Shown here piece by piece: positions 47,843 to 58,082 of a stretch of DNA of 64,000 bases. The position numbers and the translations under genes are program-made. The notes under the pieces were generated by a model, which did not search any database, had not been told where the DNA came from, and saw only the letters and a list, made by a program, of their open reading frames with translations. Source of the stretch: Pirellulales bacterium (GTDB lineage: Bacteria; Planctomycetota; Planctomycetia; Pirellulales; Thermoguttaceae); contig JAFGLH010000262.1 in assembly GCA_016928165.1 (NCBI GenBank), positions 1 through 64,000 on the forward strand, in the 5' to 3' direction. Every line of letters starts with the position of its first letter. Position 1 is the first letter of the stretch.

Positions 47843-49150
47843 ATGAACGATAAGAAACCTTCCCGGCGCGATTTTCTCCGTGGAACCACCGCGGCGGCTG
47901 CCGGAGTCGCATTGGCCGGCGGCTTGAACGTCGCCCGAACGGCCCACGCCTCCGGTAGCGATCAACTGAAGATCGCGCTCGTCGGCTGCGGCGGCCGCGG
48001 GCGCGGCGCGGTGATGAACTGCCTGCAATCGTGCGACAACGTCAAGCTGGTGGCCTTGGCCGACGCCTTCGAGGACAATGCGAAGATCAGCCTCAAACTG
48101 TTGCGAAAGGAAGAAAAAATCGCAGCGAAGATCGACGTTCCGCAGGACCGGATATTTTTCGGTTTTGACGCCTATCGTCAGGCGCTGGCGACCGATCCGG
48201 ACGTGGTATTTCTGGCCACGCCGCCCGGCTTCCGGCCGATCCACTACGCGGCGGCCGTCGCGGCCGGCAAGCACGTCTTCATGGAGAAACCCTGCTGCGT
48301 CGACGCCTCCGGATTCCGCTCGTTTATGGAGACCAACAGGCTCGCCGACGAAAAGGGCCTGAAGGTGGTCGTCGGCCTGCAACGCCGCTACAGCCGACCC
48401 TTCATCGAAAAGGTAAAGCGAATCCAGGACGGCGCCATCGGCGACCCGATGCTGATGCGGGCCTATTGGAACTGCGGCCCGATTTGGGTCCGCAAACGCA
48501 AACCTAACCAGAATGAAATGGAATACCAAATGAACAACTGGTATCACTTCGTCTGGCTTTGCGGCGACCACATCGTCGAGCAACACGTCCATAACCTCGA
48601 CGCCTGCAACTGGGTCAAGGACGCGCACCCGGTCGAGGCCAACGGCATGGGCAGTTGCCACGTCCGCGACAATCGCGGCATCGGACAGATTTACGACAAC
48701 CACTGCGTCGAGTTCACCTACGCGGACGGCACGAAATTGTACAGCCAATGCCGCCAACAGCCGAACACCTGGGAACAGGTTACCCAATTCATCCACGGCG
48801 CCAAGGGCGTGATGGAACTGCACTGCCGCGCCGCGGACGACGAGCGCACCAGCAGCGACGGCCACGGCTCCGACGGCTACGACCTGGAGCAGATCGCATT
48901 GATCGACGCGATCCGCAACGGCACGAAACGCAACGACGGCTGGTACGGCGCGACCAGCACCTTCACCGGCATTTTGGGCCGCATGGCGACCTACTCCGGC
49001 AAGCTGGTTAAGTGGGACGAGGCCGTGGCGGGCGGGCCGGACGAAATGCCCAAACGCTTCGCCTTCGACGCCGATCCGCCGGCGATGCCCGACGCCGACG
49101 GCAATTACCCCATGCCCGTGCCGGGCTTATACAAGCCGTATCGGACGTAG
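47843..49150 (+). CDS. Gfo/Idh/MocA family oxidoreductase with TAT signal
   Basis: PSRRDFLRGTTAAAAG; ALVGCGGRGRGA, MEKPCCVD. Confidence 0.93.
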   Translation: MNDKKPSRRDFLRGTTAAAAGVALAGGLNVARTAHASGSDQLKIALVGCGGRGRGAVMNCLQSCDNVKLVALADAFEDNAKISLKLLRKEEKIAAKIDVPQDRIFFGFDAYRQALATDPDVVFLATPPGFRPIHYAAAVAAGKHVFMEKPCCVDASGFRSFMETNRLADEKGLKVVVGLQRRYSRPFIEKVKRIQDGAIGDPMLMRAYWNCGPIWVRKRKPNQNEMEYQMNNWYHFVWLCGDHIVEQHVHNLDACNWVKDAHPVEANGMGSCHVRDNRGIGQIYDNHCVEFTYADGTKLYSQCRQQPNTWEQVTQFIHGAKGVMELHCRAADDERTSSDGHGSDGYDLEQIALIDAIRNGTKRNDGWYGATSTFTGILGRMATYSGKLVKWDEAVAGGPDEMPKRFAFDADPPAMPDADGNYPMPVPGLYKPYRT

Positions 49151-49189
49151 AACGGATTTCAATCCGTTCCCGGCACGTGCCAAGTTGAT

Positions 49190-50689
49190 TTATTTCATCC
49201 GGCTTTGTTGCGCCAGATGGCCCCGCAAATGCGGGAATAAATCCTTATAGAACGCCATTCGCTCGCGATAGATCGCCTGTCGGGCTGGTTGCGGCGTGAA
49301 CTCGCGTCCCCGCGTGGCGAGCAGTGCGGCCCCCTCGGCCGGCGATGCGAACTCGCCCGTGGCCGCGCCGGCGATTATCGCCGCCCCCAACAGTCCGCAC
49401 TCGGTATACTTGGCGCGGACCAGCGGCACGCCGTAGACGTCCGCCTTGATTTGCAGCCAGGCATCGCTCCGCGCCCCGCCGCCAGTGGCAATCAACTCCG
49501 AGGCGTCGATCCCCAGCGGCCCCAATCGGTCGAGGGCCTCGGCAAAGTAATACGCGACGCCCTCCATGATCGCCTTGAGTATTTCGCCGCGGTCGGTCGA
49601 TGCGCGGAGGCCGAGAATCACGCCCGACGTATCGCTGATGAAATCGGGCGAACCGGTCGGCGCGAAACAAGGGAGCACGAACAAATTGGTCGGCTCGGGT
49701 GGCATCTCGGCGGCCAGCGCGTCGTAGATGTCCGGCTCGTCTTTCCGCTCGACGGCGAAGGTGTCGCGGAACCAGCGCACCAGCGACCCGGCCTGGTTGA
49801 AGAGAAAGCTGACGAACAGCCCCGGGGCGACATGGTGTTGAACGTTCATTCCCGCGGCCAACATTTCGGCCGTGGCCGGGACCTTTTCGTAGACGGGGGT
49901 AATGCACTCGAAGGTCCCTATTCCGTCGACCGCGCGGCCGGCGGCCGCAATGCCCGCCCCCAAGGCGTTACAGCACTGGTCGTGTCCGCCGACGACCACT
50001 TTAACGCCCTTCGGCAAGCCGAGTTCTTCGGCAAGGCGATGGTCCACCTCCCCGGCCACCGTCCCGGCGGGCAAACAGCGGGGCAATTTCTCTCGGTCCA
50101 ACCCGCAGACCTCCAGCAGTTCCTCGGACCAATCCTCGCGGCGGATGTCGAACAGCAGCGTCCGATTGGCGTGCGAATGGCTGACGAACGGCTCGCACCC
50201 CAGCGCCATCGCGGTCAGGCCGTCCCAAAGCAGGAACCGGTTGGCGCCGCGGTAAAGTTCCGGGTCGTTGTCGCGGAGCCAGCACAGCTTCGGCATGGTG
50301 TAGCCGGCCGAGAGAATGTTGGGATTAATCCGGTAGACCGCCTCCGACCCCATTTCCTCGCCGAGCCGTTGAGCGTAGCGGATGCCCCGGGAATCGGAGG
50401 AGAGAATGCTGTTTCCGAGGATTCGCCCGTGCCGGTCGACCGGCGTGGCGGCCTCGCCCAGCGCGCTGACCGCCAGGGCGGCGATCGGATCGGCCCGCGC
50501 GGCGGCGGCGACTTGGGCAATCACATCCTTGATTTGACGGACCACCGCGGCGCTGTCCAACTCGGCCCAATCCGGCCGTGGATGCAAGGTGGGGTACTCG
50601 CGATAGGCGTCGGCCAGAACTTTGCCCGAGCCGTCGAAGGCGGCCGCCTTGACGCCCGTCGTCCCCACGTCGATCCCCAGCAGGCTCAT
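49190..50689 (-). CDS. FGGY-family carbohydrate kinase (xylulokinase-like)
   Basis: LLGIDVGTTGVKAAAFDGSGKV, GGHDQCCNALGAGI, ATGGGARSDAWLQIKADVYGVP. Confidence 0.92.
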   Translation of the reverse strand: MSLLGIDVGTTGVKAAAFDGSGKVLADAYREYPTLHPRPDWAELDSAAVVRQIKDVIAQVAAAARADPIAALAVSALGEAATPVDRHGRILGNSILSSDSRGIRYAQRLGEEMGSEAVYRINPNILSAGYTMPKLCWLRDNDPELYRGANRFLLWDGLTAMALGCEPFVSHSHANRTLLFDIRREDWSEELLEVCGLDREKLPRCLPAGTVAGEVDHRLAEELGLPKGVKVVVGGHDQCCNALGAGIAAAGRAVDGIGTFECITPVYEKVPATAEMLAAGMNVQHHVAPGLFVSFLFNQAGSLVRWFRDTFAVERKDEPDIYDALAAEMPPEPTNLFVLPCFAPTGSPDFISDTSGVILGLRASTDRGEILKAIMEGVAYYFAEALDRLGPLGIDASELIATGGGARSDAWLQIKADVYGVPLVRAKYTECGLLGAAIIAGAATGEFASPAEGAALLATRGREFTPQPARQAIYRERMAFYKDLFPHLRGHLAQQSRMK

Positions 50690-52089
50690 ACGATAGTCAC
50701 CTCGTGGCCAAGGTATCGAGCAAGCGCCTCCCAGACCGGGGCCGCCAGCCGGCCGCCGGCGACGCTCACGTGGTGTCGATGGCCCAGATAGCCGATCGTT
50801 TGCAAGACGGTCTGCAAGTCGGGGATCTCGGCCGCCGCCGCGCAGCCGAAGAAATCATCGGGGATTGGATCGTCGGTGAAACGCCCCTCGCCGAGATAGA
50901 ACTCCAGCCGCCCGTCGCGGGTCAGCATGGAGCCGAAGGTCATCTCCATCGGCTTTATCCGGCCGACGTTGCAGCCGAACGAGCAGCCCGGGGGCAGGGC
51001 GTTGTCGAGAATCGAATGGGTGACGATGCGTCCTCGGCCGGTCATCAGGCTCCAGGGTACCGGACCGCAATGGAAGAGGATGCACTTGTCGGGCTGATCG
51101 GCGTAGTTATTGTTCCAATCGAGGCAGATCGCCGGGCCGTCCGAGGCGGCGGCCAGGGCGTGCATCGCCACGGCGCTGCCTATGTCCACTTCGCAGGCGG
51201 CCGAAATGCCCCGGTCGTTCAACTCGCCCATCAAGACGCACGGCGAGACGTGCAACTGCTCCTGGATCTCGGTCCAGCAGCGCAGCGCGATCGCGTCCAA
51301 GTGCAACTCGTCGATGTATTGATCGAGCACCACGCCGAGCCGGCTCAGCATGGCGAGCGCTTCGGGCGGAACGCCGCTCCAATCGGCCGCGGCGCGGAGC
51401 TTCTCGGCCTTCGCCTTGACCTCCGCCGCGTCTTCGCCTTGTCTCCTCACCCGCTCGAAAACGGCGGAGAGATCAACTGTTTCGGTGGTGATGCCGGCCT
51501 GTTGCAGGGCCAATTCGTCGATCCGCACGGTCTTGAACGGCGTGGTCCGCGCGCCGAAGGCGCCGACGGTCATTCTTTTCAGCGCGGCGGTCGCCCGGCA
51601 GAGCCGATCGAAATAGTCCACCTGCCCGGCGAACTCGGCGGCGGACGGATGGACCGTGTGCGGCGGCAGGGCGGTGAACTTTACCCCGTATTGACCGAAC
51701 ACGTCCATCACCGACAGTTTGCCGCAGAACGAATCGCGCCGCAGCTCGGGGGCCATCTTGTCCAGCTCGTCCGGATATGCCTGCACCAGAATCGGCACGC
51801 CGGCGTCTTGCAGCGCGGCCACCGCGCCGGTCTCGTCGCCGAAGTTTGGCAGGCAGAGGACCACGCCCTGATACTCGCCCTCGTGTCGGCGAAGAAACTG
51901 GGCGTAAACGCGTCCCTCCTCGGGCGTCTCGACCGCGCCGTGGCGGGTGGCGTCCTCGTCGAGCAATAATACCTTGTGGCCCATTCGTTCCAGCGACTCG
52001 CGCATCTCGCGCCGCGCCGCCGCCTGGAGCGAGGCGGGAAAGAATCCCCGGTTGCCAAAAAACAGGGCAAAAGTCGATTTCCGCGACAC
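50686..52089 (-). CDS. L-fucose/L-arabinose isomerase-like protein
   Basis: 467 aa; AISAACEVDIGSAVAMHAL, CLDWNNNYADQPDKCILFHCGPVP; ATGA overlap with kinase gene. Confidence 0.82.
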   Translation of the reverse strand: MSRKSTFALFFGNRGFFPASLQAAARREMRESLERMGHKVLLLDEDATRHGAVETPEEGRVYAQFLRRHEGEYQGVVLCLPNFGDETGAVAALQDAGVPILVQAYPDELDKMAPELRRDSFCGKLSVMDVFGQYGVKFTALPPHTVHPSAAEFAGQVDYFDRLCRATAALKRMTVGAFGARTTPFKTVRIDELALQQAGITTETVDLSAVFERVRRQGEDAAEVKAKAEKLRAAADWSGVPPEALAMLSRLGVVLDQYIDELHLDAIALRCWTEIQEQLHVSPCVLMGELNDRGISAACEVDIGSAVAMHALAAASDGPAICLDWNNNYADQPDKCILFHCGPVPWSLMTGRGRIVTHSILDNALPPGCSFGCNVGRIKPMEMTFGSMLTRDGRLEFYLGEGRFTDDPIPDDFFGCAAAAEIPDLQTVLQTIGYLGHRHHVSVAGGRLAAPVWEALARYLGHEVTIV

Positions 52090-52141
52090 GGCTGACGGTC
52101 CTTTTCAAAAAAAGCAGGGTGCATCGTGGACGCACCAAAGA

Positions 52142-52480
52142 TTACTTCGATCCACGCTTGCAGAGCGGGGAGGTCAACAGGCCGACCAGAATCGCTCCCA
52201 AAACACCTACAATTATTCCCACCTTAACAAAAGCCACGAAATTAAACCACCGGTCCATCGGGTAGAAAGCTCCGCAAAGGACCGCAATTCCGCATATTCC
52301 AGCGCTCAGCAGCGGCCCGCAGATCAAAGCCAGCAGCGTCAAGGCGAGGTACCGCCGCCGGCCTGAACGACCGGGTCGGCGGAGAAAGACGACGATCAGC
52401 AAGGCACAAATCAAAATCCCCACGCCTACTCCCGTGAGGAATTGACGCGGCGGCGGATTGGCGAACAGGGAGCAATCCAT
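52142..52480 (-). CDS. small membrane protein, hypothetical
   Basis: 112 aa with three hydrophobic segments; follows DUF4340 gene by 3 bp. Confidence 0.6.
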   Translation of the reverse strand: MDCSLFANPPPRQFLTGVGVGILICALLIVVFLRRPGRSGRRRYLALTLLALICGPLLSAGICGIAVLCGAFYPMDRWFNFVAFVKVGIIVGVLGAILVGLLTSPLCKRGSK

Positions 52481-52483
52481 TCG

Positions 52484-54184
52484 CTACTTCGCCTTTTCCC
52501 GGTTCTTAAGATCGTCCAGGACCTCGTCCGGAAAGGCGCCTGGGTCGTGGGCGTCCGTGGGGGCGTCCGCCGCCGGCTTGTCCGCCGCCGGTTTCTCTTT
52601 CTTTTTGATCAGTTCGGATCGGGTAAGGTGGATTTTCTTGTACACGTCGTTCGAGATGACATAATACCAACCGGCGAAGCGGGCGTTCAGCTCGGCCACG
52701 CGATTTTTCCCCTCTTCGACGAGCAGGTCGTATTCGTCCTGCTTCCGCTGGTTGTCCTTTTCGATCCGCTCCCGTTCGATCTTGATTTCGGCGGGGGTTT
52801 TTGCGGGTGGTTCGGCGGGCTTTTCCTCGTCGCTCTTTGCCCCGTCCGGTTTGGCCTCTTCGCCTTCTTTTTTGGAATCCCCCTCCGCCGCGGCCTCTTT
52901 CGGTTGTTCCGGGGCCTCTTTCGCGGCCTGGGGCGACGGCGCCTCGTCGGGCAACGGCTCGAACTGCGGCTTGGGGATAATCTCGGGATTGAACTCGGTC
53001 ATCACGAACAGGTAGCGGTTGACCCCTTTGTCGGCGTCCTTGCCCGGTTCGCCTTCGGCTGATTTTTCCGTCTCGACCGGCGCGCTGCCGGTCGCTATTT
53101 CGCCGAAGCGGAGTACGTATTCAACGCCGTCCTTCATCGTAACGCGGACCTCGCCCTCGTTGGAGAACAACTCGACGCGGTCGTTCAATTTGGCCACGAA
53201 AAATCCCTTTCGGGCCAACGATTCGACGGCCTCGTCCCGGTTGATGAAATCGGCGTCGGCCTTCAAGTCGGCGCTTAGCCCGGCCGGCTTGGGACTGACG
53301 TCGACGATCTTCAGATCGTCCAAGGCGGCGAGCATCTCGTTCAATTTATCGGTATTCAACTCCTCGTCTTCGGCCGGTTTGACCGGTTCCCACTTGCCGG
53401 CGGCGAACTTCAAGTCCTCAATCAGTTTCCAACGCTCTTTGCCCGCGTCGTCGTAGGAGACGCGAATCTCGCCGCGTTGGATCAGTGCCCCGTTCAACTC
53501 ATCTACTGAATAGTCGCGGAGCCACAAGCGGCGCACGTCCCAACTCTGGATGTCCAACAGGTTTCGCTCGATCCAGTCGTCGAACTTCGTCGACAACGCC
53601 GAAGTGTTCAATTCGACGACGTAGATCGGGTTTTCGCCGACTTTGCGGACGTAGCGCTGCTCCGCAGTCGCCTTGGCGTCTTGATCCGTCCGGGCTTTCT
53701 TGCCGATCACCAGGTCCAGCAGGGTCTTGCCTTCAGCGTCGCGCATGACCACCCGATCGCCGACTCCGGTTGCCCCGACGCGGAGCTTTTTCGGATCGGG
53801 CTCGACGACGCCGAACTCTTGTTGATCGCCGCGTTGGTCTCCGGCCACTTCGAAGATTCTCAGGCCCATCAGCGCGGAAGCCGCGTCGGCCACGCGGTCC
53901 TTGGCGTCGGCCGGGTAGTCGTAGTGCGAGGGGATCACCCAGCGGGTTTTGCCCTTCACTTCCTTCTGGGCGACCTCGAACGAGATCACCTCGGCCGACT
54001 CCTCATTGTATTTGACGATCTCCACGCCAGTCACGGCCAGAGGGTCGTCGAAATCGGGATAGAGCGGCTTTCCGCGTTGGTCTTCCGGGTCGATCATCTG
54101 CGCCTTCGGCAGAGTGAATATCACCACCAGCGCCACCACGGCGGCCAAGGCCACGAAGGTCAGCGTTTTCGTTGTTTCGTTCAT
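52484..54184 (-). CDS. DUF4340 domain-containing protein
   Basis: N-terminal TM; DLVIGKKARTDQDAKATAEQRYVRKVGENPIYVVE typical DUF4340. Confidence 0.85.
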   Translation of the reverse strand: MNETTKTLTFVALAAVVALVVIFTLPKAQMIDPEDQRGKPLYPDFDDPLAVTGVEIVKYNEESAEVISFEVAQKEVKGKTRWVIPSHYDYPADAKDRVADAASALMGLRIFEVAGDQRGDQQEFGVVEPDPKKLRVGATGVGDRVVMRDAEGKTLLDLVIGKKARTDQDAKATAEQRYVRKVGENPIYVVELNTSALSTKFDDWIERNLLDIQSWDVRRLWLRDYSVDELNGALIQRGEIRVSYDDAGKERWKLIEDLKFAAGKWEPVKPAEDEELNTDKLNEMLAALDDLKIVDVSPKPAGLSADLKADADFINRDEAVESLARKGFFVAKLNDRVELFSNEGEVRVTMKDGVEYVLRFGEIATGSAPVETEKSAEGEPGKDADKGVNRYLFVMTEFNPEIIPKPQFEPLPDEAPSPQAAKEAPEQPKEAAAEGDSKKEGEEAKPDGAKSDEEKPAEPPAKTPAEIKIERERIEKDNQRKQDEYDLLVEEGKNRVAELNARFAGWYYVISNDVYKKIHLTRSELIKKKEKPAADKPAADAPTDAHDPGAFPDEVLDDLKNREKAK

Positions 54185-54201
54185 GGGGAAAACGAGTTGT
54201 T

Positions 54202-54222
54202 GGTTTTCGGTTTTCGGTTTTC
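54202..54222. repeat. 7-bp tandem repeat (GGTTTTC)x3
   Basis: GGTTTTCGGTTTTCGGTTTTC, 18 bp upstream of the DUF4340 start. Confidence 0.9.
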
Positions 54223-54255
54223 AGTTTATGGGACGCGACCGGCGGTCGCGGCTTC

Positions 54256-57063
54256 TTATCGCAAACGGGCGCGGGCTACTCCTTCCCGCTCGCGGGCGCG
54301 GCGCGAGAAAAAGACAAAGACCGCCACCAACAGCGGCGGGATCGGCGGCAGCAGCACCGCCCACAACTTGTATTGGTCCTGCACTCGCTTGATTTCCAAG
54401 TTCAACTCGGTCTCGCTGCGGTTGATTTCCCGGTCCTTCTCGCGTCGGGCCTGTTCGAGCTTGGCCTCCATCTTGCGTTCCAACTCCTGCTGCTTCATGC
54501 CCACCACGATGGCCAGGTGTTGCAGGTCGATGTTTTTCTGATTTTTCAACTCGGCGAGGGTCTTTTGCATTGCCTCCTCTTCCTGCGTTTTGAGCCTTTC
54601 GTACTCCTCGGTGAACTTCTTCCGCGCGTCGGCGGCTTCCTTGCGGGCTTCCTTGGTGCGATCCTCGATGCGGGTCAACGTGCGATGGACCGGACGCCGC
54701 TTGCGAATCTCGATGAAACGCGGATCGCCGGCCAGGGAATCCAACGCATTGAGTACGAACGTGACGTTGTCGAAGTCGAAATGCACGCCCGCCTCCGGCA
54801 CGTTGCCCTGCTCGCGGAGGCGGAAGAAGTCGCGGGAAATCATGTCGATGTCGGGCGCCAGCACGACGTCGATCTCCACCTCGCGCGGCTCGGCCGCCTT
54901 GGCCTCTTCCGCCGCGTCCGGTTTTTCGGGTTCCGCCGGCGGATCGAGCGCGATCTTTCCCCGGATACGGGCGGCCTCGACGTAAGACTCGCCCGTGGGT
55001 ATCTGCCGGCGGTTTGGATTCAAGCCGCCCCGCGGGCCGAAGGGCGTCATCTGCATGATCTCGCTGAAAAGGACCGTGCCGGTCTGTTCACCGGTGCGGA
55101 CCAGGGGGATGAACTCCAGATCGGCCGAGCCGGATTCGGCAAGGTAGCCTGGAAACGGGAAAAGCATCAGTTGCAAACCGGCGCTGATCGGATCATCCTG
55201 ATTGAACGGGCGAAATCCGTCGTATTCGGAGGATTTGTTGTTTTCTTCGCGAGATACTTCATTTCCGCCTTTCAGATCAACCGGCTGGGGACCGTGGCAG
55301 GCATTGTCGATAAAAATGAACTCGGTCGGGAACTGACTGAACTTCGGGAATGGGTTGTAATCTTGCCAGACGATCAAATCGGCGGGGAACCGCACGCCTA
55401 GAAGACTCCAGAGCGGCTTGATGTCCCCCTTGGGCAACGGCTGGCGGGGCATGAACATGGCGTTCATCCCTCCCGGCGGCATCCTGGGCGCGCCGGTGCC
55501 CGGCACGCTCGGACAGAAGACCGGGGCCGGGTCCTCGAAGATCGCCGTCGCCTGGCCGCCGCGGACAGCCGCGATGAAGTTCTTCATCGCTTCCGGGTCC
55601 AACGACGACGGCTGAACGGCCAGCAGCACGTCGTAACGATCGGAAATCGGCTTGGTCGGATCGACGCGGACCACCTCGTATTGCTTCTTCAATTCGTCGA
55701 CGATCGGCCAATCGGGGTCGGCCGACATGCTCTGCATGTTGAAGCCGCCGAACAGTTTGGCGTCGGTCTCCAAAACGCCGATCTTTTTCCGTTCCTGCTG
55801 GGCGACGGTGCAGATCGAGCGGATCAATTCGTACTCGGCCGGTATGCCGCGGTCGAAGTATTGGACCAACGGTTCCCCGGCGCCGCATTTGATCGCCACG
55901 TCGAGGAAGATGTAATCGACGGCCAGCGCTCCGTGGCTGAGCGTGGTGACTTCGTGCGGCTCGATGCCGAATCGCTCCTCGGCCAAGGCGGCTTCCTTGC
56001 TGAACCGCTCGGTGGCGTGAATTTCAACTTCCAGATTGTTGCCGCCCCAGGCTTGCAACTCCCTCAGCGCCGAGAGTAGATTCAGCCGCGTCTGCACGTA
56101 CGACTCGGGTACGACAGGGCTGACGTAAGCCTCGATCCGCACGGGCCGCTCCACTTTCAAGTCGTGGAGCAACTCGCGGGTCGGCTTCGAGAGCGAACTG
56201 AGCTTTTCGTAGGTCGCGTCGCACCGCAGGTCGTGGTGGCGGAAGAAGACCACCGTGGCCGACGCGATTACAACCAGCGACAACGCTCGGACGAGGTAGT
56301 GGCCGGCCTGCTCCCAGCGGTGCAGGCCGCTGAACCAATGCCGTCGCCCGATCAACACCATGCTCAGGTAGAGCATCACTACGACGATCACCAAAAAGTA
56401 GACCACCGAAGCGAGGCTGATCACGCCGTGCGCGAAGTCGTCCATGCGGCTGCCGATGCTCCAACTCTTGACGGCCATGGTCGCTTGACGCCCCAGGCCG
56501 CCGAGCATCGCATCGGTCTGGGCAAGTGCGACGAGGGGAATGTTGAACAACACGCCCAAGACGAAGCTGATGGTGATGTTGGCGGTGAGGAAGGAGGCCA
56601 CCAATCCGATGGCCAGCATTGCCAATCCGACGAGCCAGTAGCCGACGTATGTGCCGAGGAACAGTCCCACGTCGGGATTGCCCAGCCAGGCAAGCACGGC
56701 GAGGTTGCAGACCAACGAGAACAGCAGCGCGACGGAGAAGATGGCCACGGCGGACAGGTATTTTCCCAGCACGATCTCGAAATCGCCGGCGGGGATGGTC
56801 AGCAGCAACTCGTCGGTACCCTGTTTGCGTTCGTCGGCCCAGACGCCCATCGTAATTGAAGGGACGTAGACCAACATGATGAAGGGGAACCAGAAGCTGA
56901 GTTGGTCGAGGTTCGCCAGGTTGTTGTTGAAGAACGCCGGCACCCAAAAAGCGGCTATCGCGCCCATCAGGACGAAGACGCAGATGAACAGATAGCCCGT
57001 CGGACTGGCGAAGTAACTGCCGAAGTTCCGCCGAAAAACGGCCGTTAGCACGTTGAAGTTCAT
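54256..57063 (-). CDS. ABC permease fused to GldG-family domain (GldF/GldG-like)
   Basis: N-terminal 6-TM ABC-2 permease, C-terminal GldG/IFT52-like region (GVLETDAKLFGGFNMQSM...). Confidence 0.87.
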   Translation of the reverse strand: MNFNVLTAVFRRNFGSYFASPTGYLFICVFVLMGAIAAFWVPAFFNNNLANLDQLSFWFPFIMLVYVPSITMGVWADERKQGTDELLLTIPAGDFEIVLGKYLSAVAIFSVALLFSLVCNLAVLAWLGNPDVGLFLGTYVGYWLVGLAMLAIGLVASFLTANITISFVLGVLFNIPLVALAQTDAMLGGLGRQATMAVKSWSIGSRMDDFAHGVISLASVVYFLVIVVVMLYLSMVLIGRRHWFSGLHRWEQAGHYLVRALSLVVIASATVVFFRHHDLRCDATYEKLSSLSKPTRELLHDLKVERPVRIEAYVSPVVPESYVQTRLNLLSALRELQAWGGNNLEVEIHATERFSKEAALAEERFGIEPHEVTTLSHGALAVDYIFLDVAIKCGAGEPLVQYFDRGIPAEYELIRSICTVAQQERKKIGVLETDAKLFGGFNMQSMSADPDWPIVDELKKQYEVVRVDPTKPISDRYDVLLAVQPSSLDPEAMKNFIAAVRGGQATAIFEDPAPVFCPSVPGTGAPRMPPGGMNAMFMPRQPLPKGDIKPLWSLLGVRFPADLIVWQDYNPFPKFSQFPTEFIFIDNACHGPQPVDLKGGNEVSREENNKSSEYDGFRPFNQDDPISAGLQLMLFPFPGYLAESGSADLEFIPLVRTGEQTGTVLFSEIMQMTPFGPRGGLNPNRRQIPTGESYVEAARIRGKIALDPPAEPEKPDAAEEAKAAEPREVEIDVVLAPDIDMISRDFFRLREQGNVPEAGVHFDFDNVTFVLNALDSLAGDPRFIEIRKRRPVHRTLTRIEDRTKEARKEAADARKKFTEEYERLKTQEEEAMQKTLAELKNQKNIDLQHLAIVVGMKQQELERKMEAKLEQARREKDREINRSETELNLEIKRVQDQYKLWAVLLPPIPPLLVAVFVFFSRRAREREGVARARLR

Positions 57064-57071
57064 GGCGAATA

Positions 57072-57099
57072 TAGTGGGTAGTGGATAGTGGATAGTGAA
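57072..57099. repeat. 7-bp tandem repeat (AGTGGAT)n
   Basis: TAGTGGGTAGTGGATAGTGGATAGTGAA, 9 bp upstream of GldFG-like start. Confidence 0.88.
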
Positions 57100-57191
57100 A
57101 AGCGGTCAGCGACAACGGTTTCAAAACCTACCCGCTCAACAACACCGACAACTGATTCCTAAAAACTGACTGCTGATAACCGACAACTCCC

Positions 57192-57923
57192 TCACACCGC
57201 GGTCAACTCGCGGAAAGACTCATCCAGGGGTCGCCCCTCTCGGGTCAAATCGCCGATCGGTCCGTCGAAGATTAAATGCCCCTCGTTGATGAACAGCGCG
57301 CGTGCGGCCATTGCCTCGACCTCCTGCAAGATGTGAGTGGAGAGGAGGATCGTTTTGCTACGGCCCAGCTTGCGGATCGTCTCGCGTACCTCGTGTATTT
57401 GATTGGGGTCCAGTCCGGCGGTCGGCTCGTCGAGGATCAACACGTCCGGTTCGTGGAGCAGCACTTGCGCCATGCCTACCCGCTGGCGATAGCCGCGCGA
57501 GAGCTTGCCGATCGGTTTGCCGATCACGCTGCCCAGCGAGCAGAGTTCGACCACCTCTTCGATCCGTTCCTTTCTACGGATTTTCGACAGCCCCCTGGCG
57601 TCGGCGAAAAAGCCGAGCAGCGCCCTGGGAGTCATATCCGCGTAGAGGGGACCGTTCTCGGGCAAATAGCCGAGCTTCGCCGCGCCGGCCAGCCGATCGT
57701 TGGTCATGTCGTGACCGGCGATGCGCGCCGTGCCCGAAGATGGGGCCAGGTAACCGGTCAGCAACTTCATCGTGGTGCTTTTGCCGGCCCCGTTCGGACC
57801 GAGAAAGGCCACCACCTCGCCTTGGCTAACCTGGAAGGAAACGTCCTCGACGGCGGCGAAGCGTCCGTAGTATTTCGATAGCCCGATGGCCTCGATCATT
57901 GCGGGGCCTTGCTGCTGGGTCAT
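57192..57923 (-). CDS. ABC transporter ATP-binding protein (GldA-like)
   Basis: LGPNGAGKSTTMKLLTGYLAP, LSRGYRQRVGMAQVLLHEPDVLILDEPTAGLDPNQ. Confidence 0.93.
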   Translation of the reverse strand: MTQQQGPAMIEAIGLSKYYGRFAAVEDVSFQVSQGEVVAFLGPNGAGKSTTMKLLTGYLAPSSGTARIAGHDMTNDRLAGAAKLGYLPENGPLYADMTPRALLGFFADARGLSKIRRKERIEEVVELCSLGSVIGKPIGKLSRGYRQRVGMAQVLLHEPDVLILDEPTAGLDPNQIHEVRETIRKLGRSKTILLSTHILQEVEAMAARALFINEGHLIFDGPIGDLTREGRPLDESFRELTAV

Positions 57924-58082
57924 GGCAACTCGCTCCTGCTGCTGAACTTAGGGCGGGAACCGGCCGGCCTGCCCAACGGCGGTTGGATCGAAGCGACGAT
58001 TATAACACCCCGCCGCGCGAAGCCAAACCCCCATTTTCATGGAATTCGTTGCCGCCACGCGGGGTTTCTTGCAGTCCAATCG

